Below, piece after piece: positions 1 through 4,366 of a DNA stretch of 5,449 nt (its first letter is position 1; each line of letters opens with the position of its first letter). A program made the translations under genes and the position numbers. The stretch lies in contig JAHFLI010000087.1 of the NCBI GenBank assembly GCA_023255615.1, forward strand, positions 1 through 5,449, given 5' to 3'. The notes beneath the pieces are model-generated. The model worked only from the letters and a program-made list of their open reading frames with translations, did no database searches and had not been told where the DNA came from. Origin of the DNA: Candidatus Woesearchaeota archaeon. GTDB taxonomy: Archaea; Nanobdellota; Nanobdellia; Woesearchaeales; JACQSR01.

Positions 1-3
1 AGG

Positions 4-11
4 TATTTAAA
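4..11 (+). promoter_or_regulatory. TATA box of the nitroreductase gene
   Basis: TATTTAAA is centred about 28 nt upstream of the ATG at 36. This is the archaeal TATA-to-start-site distance, so transcription would begin at or just before the start codon and the mRNA would be leaderless or nearly so. No Shine-Dalgarno precedes the ATG, which fits. The call rests on position and sequence only. Confidence 0.5.
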
Positions 12-35
12 TCCATACTCTATAAAAATGTTGTT

Positions 36-710
36 ATGGACGTTCAAGAAGTTATCCTTACTCGTCGCTCGATCCACAAATTTAAAGAGGATGCTGTTGA
101 ATGGGGGAAAATTGTTGAGATTCTTCATGCCGGAAGATTGGCTCCCAACGCAGGCAATGTACAAAATTGGAAATTTGTCGTTGTTCAAGATGCAACACAG
201 CGGAGAAAAATTTCAGATTGTTGCGAGGGCCAAGAATGGTTAAGTTTAGCGCCCGTTCATATTGTGATTCTTGCTGAGCCGGAGAAAGAAGAGCGTATGT
301 ATGGTGAGCGTGGAAAATATTTCTATACCACTCAGAATTGTGCGGCAGCTGCGATGAGTATGATTCTCTCTGCACATGCCCTTGGTTTAGGAACATGTTG
401 GATCAGTGGCTTTGATGACGACAAGTTACGATCAGTATTAGTGTTGCCTGAAAATACCTTTCCCCACATTATTATTGCTCTTGGGTATCCAGCGGAAATT
501 CCTCAGATGCCCCCAAAAGCGCGAATTGAACACGTCACCTACTTTGAACGATTTTGGAATAGAAGAAAGTTAGCAACGCCTCATGGTCAATGGAGTAGGA
601 ATGTCATGAAATGGAGTAGAGAAGCAAAAAAGAATATTATTGGTTTCGGCAGTCAGATAGAAGGAAGTGTCAAGAAAAGTGTGGACAAGCTCCGGAAAAA
701 AGAAGAGTAA
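36..710 (+). CDS. nitroreductase family protein (FMN-dependent oxidoreductase)
   Basis: This 224-aa protein belongs to the nitroreductase family: FMN enzymes, usually homodimers, that take electrons from NAD(P)H. Visible family marks are the N-terminal RRS (residues 10-12), which contacts FMN phosphate; APNAGNVQNW (36-45), the counterpart of the usual APSxxNxQPW FMN segment; GLGTCWISGF (117-126); and LGYP (149-152) at the end of the core. The core ends near residue 170. About 50 further residues, rich in Lys, Arg and Trp, form a tail that looks helical and basic. The substrate cannot be predicted, because the family covers nitroaromatic reduction, quinone or flavin reduction and dehalogenation. 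The ATG at 36 was chosen because the family motif begins at once after it and a TATA box lies at leaderless distance; the ATG at 28 is in another frame. It is probably monocistronic, since a T7 run follows the stop. Confidence 0.9.
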   Translation: MDVQEVILTRRSIHKFKEDAVEWGKIVEILHAGRLAPNAGNVQNWKFVVVQDATQRRKISDCCEGQEWLSLAPVHIVILAEPEKEERMYGERGKYFYTTQNCAAAAMSMILSAHALGLGTCWISGFDDDKLRSVLVLPENTFPHIIIALGYPAEIPQMPPKARIEHVTYFERFWNRRKLATPHGQWSRNVMKWSREAKKNIIGFGSQIEGSVKKSVDKLRKKEE

Positions 711-718
711 GGTAAAGA

Positions 719-726
719 TTTATTAT
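719..726 (+). promoter_or_regulatory. TATA-like box of the 68-aa gene
   Basis: TTTATTAT is centred 27-28 nt before the ATG at 750, again leaderless spacing. Only 39 bp separate the two genes, so the second gene appears to have its own promoter directly behind the nitroreductase stop codon. Confidence 0.4.
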
Positions 727-739
727 CTTAATTTGATTC

Positions 740-746
740 TTTTTTT
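740..746 (+). terminator. oligo-T terminator candidate after the nitroreductase gene
   Basis: A run of seven T lies 30 nt past the nitroreductase stop and 3 nt before the next start codon. Archaeal RNA polymerase terminates on oligo-T tracts, often without a hairpin. A transcript starting near 749 would not include the run, so both genes could use this short spacer. Confidence 0.4.
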
Positions 747-749
747 GTT

Positions 750-956
750 ATGGGTTATGTAACGTTAATGAATGCTGATGGATCTCAAACAGAAATCTAT
801 AATTTCGGGGGTGGTTTTCTTGCAGTTCGCCCTCATACTTCAGAAGACAGGCCAGGGTATAGACCGCTGACATTCTTAGTTCATCCTGCAATGGATGCCC
901 ATCTTCCTGTGAACGGATTAGATTTGAGAATTAAAACAGCCGAACCAAGAAAATAA
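750..956 (+). CDS. small hypothetical protein, 68 aa
   Basis: I do not recognise this protein. It is 68 residues, has no membrane segment, signal peptide or Cys-based metal site, and is Gly/Pro-rich with alternating hydrophobic stretches (YNFGGGFLAV at 17-26, LTFLVHPAMD at 40-49), which suggests a small beta-rich fold. Residues 8-14 (NADGSQT) resemble a turn between strands. The ORF looks real: it has a TATA-like box at leaderless distance, fills the space between the nitroreductase and a terminator-like hairpin, and has balanced amino-acid composition. An in-frame ATG at 768 would give 62 residues, but the first ATG fits the promoter better. It is convergent with ftsZ. No function is proposed. 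Confidence 0.6.
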   Translation: MGYVTLMNADGSQTEIYNFGGGFLAVRPHTSEDRPGYRPLTFLVHPAMDAHLPVNGLDLRIKTAEPRK

Positions 957-981
957 TTCTTCTTAAACTTCTTTAAAAAAA

Positions 982-1005
982 TTAAACCCCCCGAAGGGGG
1001 ATTAA
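982..1005. terminator. GC-rich hairpin terminator between convergent genes
   Basis: Five C (987-991) pair with five G (996-1000) around a CGAA loop. The stem is extended past one A-A mismatch by four A-T pairs (982-985 with 1002-1005). Read on the - strand, the hairpin is followed by a run of seven T (complement of 974-980), a good terminator for the ftsZ transcript. Read on the + strand it is followed by AATTTT and lies 25 nt after the 68-aa gene, so it may serve both sides. Confidence 0.65.
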
Positions 1006-1007
1006 AA

Positions 1008-1055
1008 TTTTGCCTTCAGTTTTTTCGTTGGGGGTGGTTAAAAATGAAGGCAAAG
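1008..1055. repeat. long imperfect inverted repeat (stem-loop)
   Basis: Positions 1009-1018 pair perfectly with 1045-1054, plus a G-U pair 1008/1055. After a single bulged G at 1019 the stem continues for five A-T pairs (1020-1024 with 1040-1044), leaving a 15-nt loop that contains GGGGG (1030-1034). The stem is longer than a terminator needs and sits between two other hairpins. It could be part of the ftsZ 3' UTR or a separate small RNA. Confidence 0.6.
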
Positions 1056-1089
1056 AAAGTTCACCACAAAACCAAGGGTGAGTATGATG

Positions 1090-1112
1090 CACAATGAATT
1101 GTGTTCATTGTG
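1090..1112. repeat. perfect 9-bp inverted repeat directly after the ftsZ stop
   Basis: CACAATGAA (1090-1098) and TTCATTGTG (1104-1112) form a perfect 9-bp stem with a 5-nt loop. The stem starts one base beyond the ftsZ TAA on the - strand. There is no T-run immediately behind it, so it resembles a 3'-end stabilising or processing hairpin more than a terminator. Confidence 0.55.
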
Positions 1113-1113
1113 G

Positions 1114-2181
1114 TTAGACAAGCTCGATGCCGAGTTCTTCATGCAATGCTTGCGATCTCACTCGTACCGTTTGCCTGTCTTCTTTGCCCAAAACCCATGG
1201 GCTTTTGACTCCCGTTATAATGGTCATGACGACGAGCTTTCCTTTCATTTCATCACTGACTCGAGCTCCCCAGATGACGTTTGCATCAGCATCTAAGGTT
1301 TCCGTGACCATTTCACCGACTTTATTGATCTCGTCGAGAGTCATGTCTGGGCCACCATGGACATGGATTAATGCACCGGTAGCTCCCGCGTAATTAATAT
1401 CTAATAATGGATTTGATAATGCACCATTGACCGCTTCCTGCACTCTGTTATTTGTGTCAGAAGATCCAACCCCGATAACAGCAACTCCACCATTCGTCAT
1501 AATTGCTTTCACGTCTGCGTAGTCAAGATTAACTAATGACGGAACTGCGATCGTTTCAACGATTCCTTTAATCATTGTCGCAACGAGTTCATTCGCAACC
1601 GCAAATGCTTGTTTTATCGGCAAATTTCCTGCAATGGAAACGAGTCTATTATTATCGATAACAATAACGGTGTCTGAGACTTGTCTGAGTTGTTGCAATC
1701 CAAATTCTGCTTTTTCAACTCGAGCACGTTCAATTTTGAATGGCATGGTAACTGTACCAATAACAATGGCGCCAGCATCTTTTGCTGCTTGCGCGACAAC
1801 AGGAGCTGCACCAGTTCCCGTGCCTCCCCCCATTCCTGCACAGACGAACGCCATATCTGTTCCTTTCAATATTTCTTTAATTTTGGCCATGCTTTCTTTC
1901 GCTGCTTCGGCTCCTCTTTCTGGAAATCCCCCGCAACCTAGGCCTTTTGTTACTTCTCTCCCAATGAGAAATTTTTGATCAGCTTGAATCATATTCAAAT
2001 GTTGTTGATCGGTATTTGCCGCAAGAATTTCTGCTCCCTTAATTCCTTTTTGATACAACCAATTCACCATGTTGTTTCCAGATCCACCGACACCGAAAAC
2101 CTTGATGTTTGCTTGCCCAACTTCAACCCCGTTCACCGTCTGGTTTTTTGAATCCAGCGCATTCTCAACTAAAAAGTTCAT
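1114..2181 (-). CDS. ftsZ: cell division protein FtsZ (archaeal)
   Basis: FtsZ is the tubulin-like GTPase that polymerises at mid-cell and drives division. Numbered from the ATG at 2181 (355 aa): the T1 glycine loop GVGGSGNN (30-37), AANTD (54-58), the tubulin signature GGGTGTG (118-124) that binds GTP phosphates, and the T7 loop NLDYAD (218-223), whose Asp residues catalyse hydrolysis of GTP bound to the neighbouring subunit. The polymerisation domain runs to about 325. A short tail ends in ELGIELV, which resembles the short conserved C-terminal peptide of archaeal FtsZ and probably binds a partner such as SepF. I cannot assign it firmly to FtsZ1 or FtsZ2. A GTG two codons upstream (2187) is possible, but it falls inside the Shine-Dalgarno, so the ATG is preferred. 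The gene is transcribed alone, with tandem repeats upstream and three hairpins downstream. Confidence 0.96.
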   Translation of the reverse strand: MNFLVENALDSKNQTVNGVEVGQANIKVFGVGGSGNNMVNWLYQKGIKGAEILAANTDQQHLNMIQADQKFLIGREVTKGLGCGGFPERGAEAAKESMAKIKEILKGTDMAFVCAGMGGGTGTGAAPVVAQAAKDAGAIVIGTVTMPFKIERARVEKAEFGLQQLRQVSDTVIVIDNNRLVSIAGNLPIKQAFAVANELVATMIKGIVETIAVPSLVNLDYADVKAIMTNGGVAVIGVGSSDTNNRVQEAVNGALSNPLLDINYAGATGALIHVHGGPDMTLDEINKVGEMVTETLDADANVIWGARVSDEMKGKLVVMTIITGVKSPWVLGKEDRQTVRVRSQALHEELGIELV

Positions 2182-2184
2182 GTG

Positions 2185-2192
2185 CACCCCTC
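2185..2192 (-). promoter_or_regulatory. Shine-Dalgarno of ftsZ
   Basis: On the - strand GAGGGGTG ends three bases before the ATG at 2181 and contains the GGTG core of archaeal ribosome binding sites. It decides the start, because the in-frame GTG at 2187 is made of these same bases. It also shows that the ftsZ mRNA has a leader, unlike the other genes here. Confidence 0.6.
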
Positions 2193-2203
2193 TTTTTTGT
2201 GGT

Positions 2204-2241
2204 TTTTGATATATGTTTTGATATATGTTTTATGATATATA
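2204..2241 (-). repeat. tandem 12-bp repeats in the ftsZ promoter region
   Basis: TTTTGATATATG occurs twice back to back (2204-2215, 2216-2227), followed by a third imperfect copy (TTTT, an extra AT, then GATATATA, 2228-2241). On the - strand each unit holds ATATATC, which can act as a TATA element; the second or third unit would put the start site about 15-30 nt upstream of the ftsZ ATG, leaving room for the Shine-Dalgarno. The exact tandem arrangement could mark a binding site for a DNA-binding regulator. Which unit is the TATA box cannot be decided by eye. Confidence 0.55.
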
Positions 2242-2510
2242 CATCTAACTACCGAAATGTTTATATCACACCTCACTCATAATACACCCTTAGAAACAGC
2301 GGTCATTCTTGCGCCAACAAGTTTGACTGAATACGGGTTAACAGTTTTCGTTGAAAGTTGATTTGTGTTTTGATGAAAAAACACTCACCAGGAAAGTTTT
2401 TCGCCAAAAAAACATTCCCACACAACTTTTTATATCTTACTTATAAGTGTACTTGTATTTATACTTTTCTATTTTGTCGAAATCTATATTCTCTGGTATG
2501 TAATGCGTAG
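2242..2510. other. divergent intergenic region between ftsZ and dph5
   Basis: No clear gene lies here. Noted elements are: a TATA-like TTTATATC at 2260-2267, usable on either strand; a 34-codon open frame from ATG 2257 to TGA 2361 with no firm support; a 7-bp hairpin GTGTTTT/AAAACAC (2365-2371 with 2378-2384, 6-nt loop); a TATA-like TTTTTATA near 2427-2434; and a perfect 10-bp palindrome ACTTATAAGT at 2439-2448. A small RNA read from an internal promoter is possible but not shown. Confidence 0.4.
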
Positions 2511-2520
2511 TTTTATAAAA
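2511..2520 (+). promoter_or_regulatory. TATA box of dph5
   Basis: TTTTATAAAA is a near-ideal archaeal TATA box centred 25-26 nt before the ATG at 2541. Transcription should therefore start at the A of the start codon, making a leaderless mRNA. No Shine-Dalgarno is present in between. Confidence 0.7.
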
Positions 2521-2540
2521 TTCTGAAAATTTCTTGGGTC

Positions 2541-3275
2541 ATGGCACTTTATTTTATTGGATTGGGATTAGGAGATGAAAAAGATATTTCTGTTCGTGGT
2601 TTAGAAACGATCAAAAGATGTTCTTCGGTGTATTTGGAATATTATACATCTACGTTGCAATGCAGCGTTTCTGAATTAGAGAAATTTTATGCGAAGAAGA
2701 TAATTATTGCATCACGAGAGACTGTTGAGAATAATGGAGACACAATTATTGATCAGGCGAAAACGAAAGATGTTGCATTTTTGGTTGTGGGCGATCCATT
2801 TTGCGCAACGACCCATTCTGATTTGTATTTACGAGCTAAAGAGAAAAACGTTCATGTTAAGGTCATTCATAATGCCTCGATCATATCTGCGCTTGGTGAA
2901 ATTGGATTAGACGTGTACAAGTACGGACGGATTACTACCATTCCTTTCCATAACGAAAATATTTCAAGTCCAATTGATGTCTTAAAACAGAATCAGAAAA
3001 ATAATCTCCATACCTTGTTTCTTTTTGATGTAGATCCCATTAAGAAAAAGTATATGACGATAAAAGATGCGATTGATTATTTAGTAAGAAATAAAGTTAA
3101 AGAAATAATGATGGCAGTAGGAATTGCTGCAATAGGGACTGATAAAGCTGAAATTAAAAGTGGAACATTGAAGCAACTTAAAGAATATTCGTTTTCCTCT
3201 TTTCCACAATGCGTAGTTATTCCTGCAAAAATGCATTTCATTGAAGAAGAGATGATTAAACAACAAAGTTTATAA
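2541..3275 (+). CDS. dph5: diphthine synthase (SAM-dependent methyltransferase Dph5/DphB)
   Basis: Dph5 methylates the amino group of the 3-amino-3-carboxypropyl histidine on translation factor EF2 with S-adenosylmethionine, the second stage of diphthamide synthesis. The 244-aa length is usual for archaeal members of this tetrapyrrole-methylase fold. Visible family segments are YFIGLGLGDEKDIS (4-17), GDPFCATTHSDL (84-95, SAM-binding region), HNASIISALG (110-119), YKYG (126-129), LFDVDP (161-166), MAVGIAAIGT (191-200) and PAKMHFIEEE (228-237). The usual HGxSI motif reads HNASI here, and the following segment is slightly shorter than I recall from other members; whether this matters is unknown. 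It has its own leaderless promoter. Its stop codon lies within the TATA box of the downstream tRNA, so the two genes are adjacent but probably separately transcribed. No other diphthamide gene is in view. Confidence 0.95.
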   Translation: MALYFIGLGLGDEKDISVRGLETIKRCSSVYLEYYTSTLQCSVSELEKFYAKKIIIASRETVENNGDTIIDQAKTKDVAFLVVGDPFCATTHSDLYLRAKEKNVHVKVIHNASIISALGEIGLDVYKYGRITTIPFHNENISSPIDVLKQNQKNNLHTLFLFDVDPIKKKYMTIKDAIDYLVRNKVKEIMMAVGIAAIGTDKAEIKSGTLKQLKEYSFSSFPQCVVIPAKMHFIEEEMIKQQSL

Positions 3276-3276
3276 A
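3269..3276 (+). promoter_or_regulatory. TATA box of tRNA-Gln, overlapping the dph5 stop codon
   Basis: TTTATAAA matches the archaeal consensus and is centred 29-30 nt upstream of the mature tRNA 5' end. The dph5 TAA (3273-3275) is part of the box, so the last dph5 codons and the tRNA promoter constrain each other. Confidence 0.65.
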
Positions 3277-3298
3277 ACAAATTTTTCTCATTTGTTTT
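3274..3298. terminator. AT-rich hairpin between dph5 and tRNA-Gln
   Basis: AAAACAAA (3274-3281) and TTTGTTTT (3291-3298) are perfectly complementary over 8 bp with a 9-nt loop that starts with five T. On the + strand the T-rich loop and right arm could end the dph5 transcript. On the - strand it lies about 30 nt past the stop of the nuclease-like gene and could end that transcript. The stem is weak, so the T tracts matter more than the fold. Confidence 0.4.
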
Positions 3299-3301
3299 CA
3301 T

Positions 3302-3374
3302 AGCCCCGTAGTGTAGCGGCCAATCATTCAGCCCTTTGGAGGCTGAGACGGCAGTTCGAATCTGCCCGGGGCTA
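3302..3374 (+). tRNA. tRNA-Gln (anticodon UUG)
   Basis: The 73-nt cloverleaf is complete: acceptor AGCCCCG with CGGGGCT plus discriminator A; TA at positions 8-9; a weak D stem (GTGT with TCAT, one U-U mismatch); D loop AGCGGCCAA with the invariant GG; anticodon stem CAGCC/GGCTG with loop CTTTGGA, reading UUG and hence CAA (and CAG by wobble); variable loop AGAC; T stem GGCAG/CTGCC around TTCGAAT. CCA is not encoded and there is no intron. The acceptor stem begins with an A1-U72 pair. In archaea Gln-tRNA is made by amidation of Glu-tRNA by GatDE, and as I recall this first pair contributes to recognition. A run of eight T at 3408-3415 is the likely terminator. The 3' part is overlapped antisense by the nuclease-like gene. 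Confidence 0.97.
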
Positions 3375-3873
3375 TATTCTCTCCCTTCACGCCCCGATGG
3401 TCATATCTTTTTTTTCTATCAACATAAAAATCAAGCTCATCAAAATCTTTTATCTCGACACTATATTCCCAATCATTTTCCAACCAGATATACGCAGTTT
3501 TGACGTTAAAGCCAAAAAGAATCGCTTTCTTATAAAGATCTACAGTTGCTCGAGTAATTTTTGGAGCATATTTCACTGGAGAACTGTACCGATTTCTCGT
3601 CTTGATTTCGAAAAGAACGACATTTCTATTAATAACCTCGATTGCATCAACTGAGTAATAGTTTTCTTTTAGAAAACTTATTTGCACGTTATTAAGAAAA
3701 TTGCCAGTATAGAGCATAACATAGTTTTTCGGATGAAATCTTGTTAAGAAGAGGTTTCTCCGTGTGAGTTTGAACATACATTCTCCAATAGTTCCTTTGA
3801 ACGTTCCACCAAGATTCTTCAAATTATACATAATATGTTGTTGAAAATTAAGAAGACTATCAAATGTTTTCAT
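3328..3873 (-). CDS. PD-(D/E)XK nuclease-like hypothetical protein
   Basis: The 181-aa product has the motif order of the PD-(D/E)XK nuclease fold: an N-terminal helix with Glu (GTIGECMFK, E31), then Asp (SVDAIEV, D76), a beta strand and the E-x-K pair (FEIKTR, E89 and K91). This points to a metal-dependent DNA or RNA endonuclease; the target is unknown. A helix around 107-122 and a strand with YIWLE (128-132) continue the fold. The last 15 residues (from about 167, APGRFELPSQPPKG) are read antisense from tRNA-Gln, and the TGA itself lies in the anticodon-arm part of the tRNA gene. They are unlikely to be part of the fold. The start at 3873 is the only one possible, as an in-frame stop lies six codons upstream (complement of 3892-3894). 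No clear TATA box or Shine-Dalgarno precedes it, so it may be co-transcribed with the 84-aa gene upstream. Confidence 0.7.
   Translation of the reverse strand: MKTFDSLLNFQQHIMYNLKNLGGTFKGTIGECMFKLTRRNLFLTRFHPKNYVMLYTGNFLNNVQISFLKENYYSVDAIEVINRNVVLFEIKTRNRYSSPVKYAPKITRATVDLYKKAILFGFNVKTAYIWLENDWEYSVEIKDFDELDFYVDRKKRYDHRGVKGENIAPGRFELPSQPPKG
3408..3415 (+). terminator. oligo-T terminator of tRNA-Gln
   Basis: Eight consecutive T lie 34 nt past the tRNA 3' end, the first long T-run on that strand. On the other strand the same bases encode lysine-rich residues of the nuclease-like protein (DRKKRY), so the tRNA terminator would be embedded in that coding region. Confidence 0.45.
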
Positions 3874-3934
3874 CTGAAAACCGAAATAACACTATTCTAT
3901 CCGAAAAGGTTTTCCCTTTATTCGAAAATTCTCC

Positions 3935-3952
3935 AGTTCTTCTTAAAGAACT
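3935..3952. terminator. hairpin between the 84-aa gene and the nuclease-like gene
   Basis: AGTTCTT (3935-3941) and AAGAACT (3946-3952) form a perfect 7-bp stem with a CTTA loop. On the + strand a T6 run (3960-3965) follows, but no + gene obviously needs it. On the - strand it lies about 50 nt past the 84-aa stop with only TTTT behind. It could be an intercistronic hairpin or a weak terminator. Confidence 0.35.
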
Positions 3953-4000
3953 CCGAACCTTTTTTAATTTTGTCGAAGGATTTTCTCTGTTTCTAAAGGG

Positions 4001-4255
4001 CTAAATCCGGATACGACCATTTCTTCGGACAATATCAGTTAATTCAGGCGTACCTAATCCGATAAGCCTTTTTGGGTCGACTTGACGGCTCATATCGGTT
4101 AACTTTTGTGTGGCCGTGAGTAACAGATCAGCACGCCCACTTTGAGGATTAAAGTCTGCTGCACATGCACGACCTTTTACGATCGCATACATCGCTCCAA
4201 CTGTATCTTGATACGTGTCTACGGGTCCACTATCCCTAAAATATATTCGTGACAT
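4001..4255 (-). CDS. hypothetical protein, 84 aa
   Basis: I do not recognise this protein. It is soluble-looking, without membrane segments or metal-binding cysteines (its only Cys is residue 31), and is Arg-rich. The predicted order is a helix around 14-28 (TYQDTVGAMYAIVKG), then a polar stretch (DFNPQSGRAD, 34-43), a long helix (44-58) and a C-terminal Leu/Arg-rich segment (PELTDIVRRNGRIRI, 70-84). The frame looks genuine: a TATA box lies at leaderless distance from the ATG and the divergent neighbour has a comparable arrangement. It precedes the nuclease-like gene on the same strand with a 127-nt gap, so they may share a transcript. Its size, charge and helices would fit a nucleic-acid-binding or partner protein, but that is speculation. 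Confidence 0.6.
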   Translation of the reverse strand: MSRIYFRDSGPVDTYQDTVGAMYAIVKGRACAADFNPQSGRADLLLTATQKLTDMSRQVDPKRLIGLGTPELTDIVRRNGRIRI

Positions 4256-4279
4256 AATTATGGTATAAGTATAAACTAC

Positions 4280-4287
4280 TATTTAAA
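4280..4287 (-). promoter_or_regulatory. TATA box of the 84-aa gene
   Basis: TTTAAATA on the - strand is centred 28-29 nt before the ATG at 4255, matching the leaderless spacing of the other genes. A second TATA-like TTTATACT (complement of 4268-4275) is nearer, but too close to the start codon to direct it. Confidence 0.45.
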
Positions 4288-4303
4288 CTTTTCGGTTATT
4301 TAC

Positions 4304-4315
4304 TACTTTAAAGTA
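4304..4315. promoter_or_regulatory. 12-bp perfect palindrome between divergent genes
   Basis: TACTTTAAAGTA is a perfect palindrome near the middle of the 111-bp spacer between the 84-aa gene and the transglutaminase-like gene. ACTACT followed closely by TTTAAA or TTAAA occurs at 4275-4287 (over the - strand TATA box) and again at 4302-4312. This could be an operator for both genes. In AT-rich DNA chance is also possible. Confidence 0.3.
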
Positions 4316-4336
4316 ACTATTAATAAATGAGAAAAT

Positions 4337-4344
4337 CATTTAAC
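4337..4344 (+). promoter_or_regulatory. weak TATA-like box of the transglutaminase-like gene
   Basis: CATTTAAC is centred 26-27 nt upstream of the ATG at 4367. The sequence is a poor TATA match, but the spacing equals that of the clear boxes in this window and no Shine-Dalgarno is present. Confidence 0.3.
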
Positions 4345-4366
4345 TTCATTGGCATTTAACTAAAGA

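Noticed and set aside
28..243. A 71-codon frame from ATG 28
   Set aside because: It is in a different frame from the nitroreductase motifs and disappears inside that gene. The ATG at 36 carries the family sequence.
82..396. A 104-codon frame on the - strand
   Set aside because: It is antisense to the nitroreductase core and has no promoter or motif of its own.
1078..1978. Several open frames on the + strand across this region
   Set aside because: They run antisense to ftsZ, which is certain from its GTPase motifs, and their translations are Ser/Thr/Pro-rich shadow sequence without any family pattern.
2185..2187. GTG at 2187 as the ftsZ start
   Set aside because: The GTG is part of the Shine-Dalgarno GAGGGGTG in front of the ATG at 2181, and nothing suitable lies upstream of the GTG itself.
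2365..2384. Box C/D small RNA, because TGATGA occurs at 2371-2376
   Set aside because: The preceding base does not fit the C box consensus and no D box CTGA lies at a proper distance downstream. The sequence is better read as a simple hairpin.
3077..3301. Two - strand frames at the end of dph5
   Set aside because: They are antisense to conserved Dph5 segments and have Phe/Tyr/Ser-rich low-quality composition.
3302..3374. tRNA-Gln as an attachment site of an integrated element
   Set aside because: I looked for a second copy of the tRNA 3' end elsewhere in the window and found none, and no integrase is present. An element extending outside the window cannot be excluded.
3397..3654. An 85-codon + strand frame downstream of the tRNA
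   Set aside because: It is antisense to the PD-(D/E)XK-like gene, whose E-x-K motif and balanced composition make it the better candidate.
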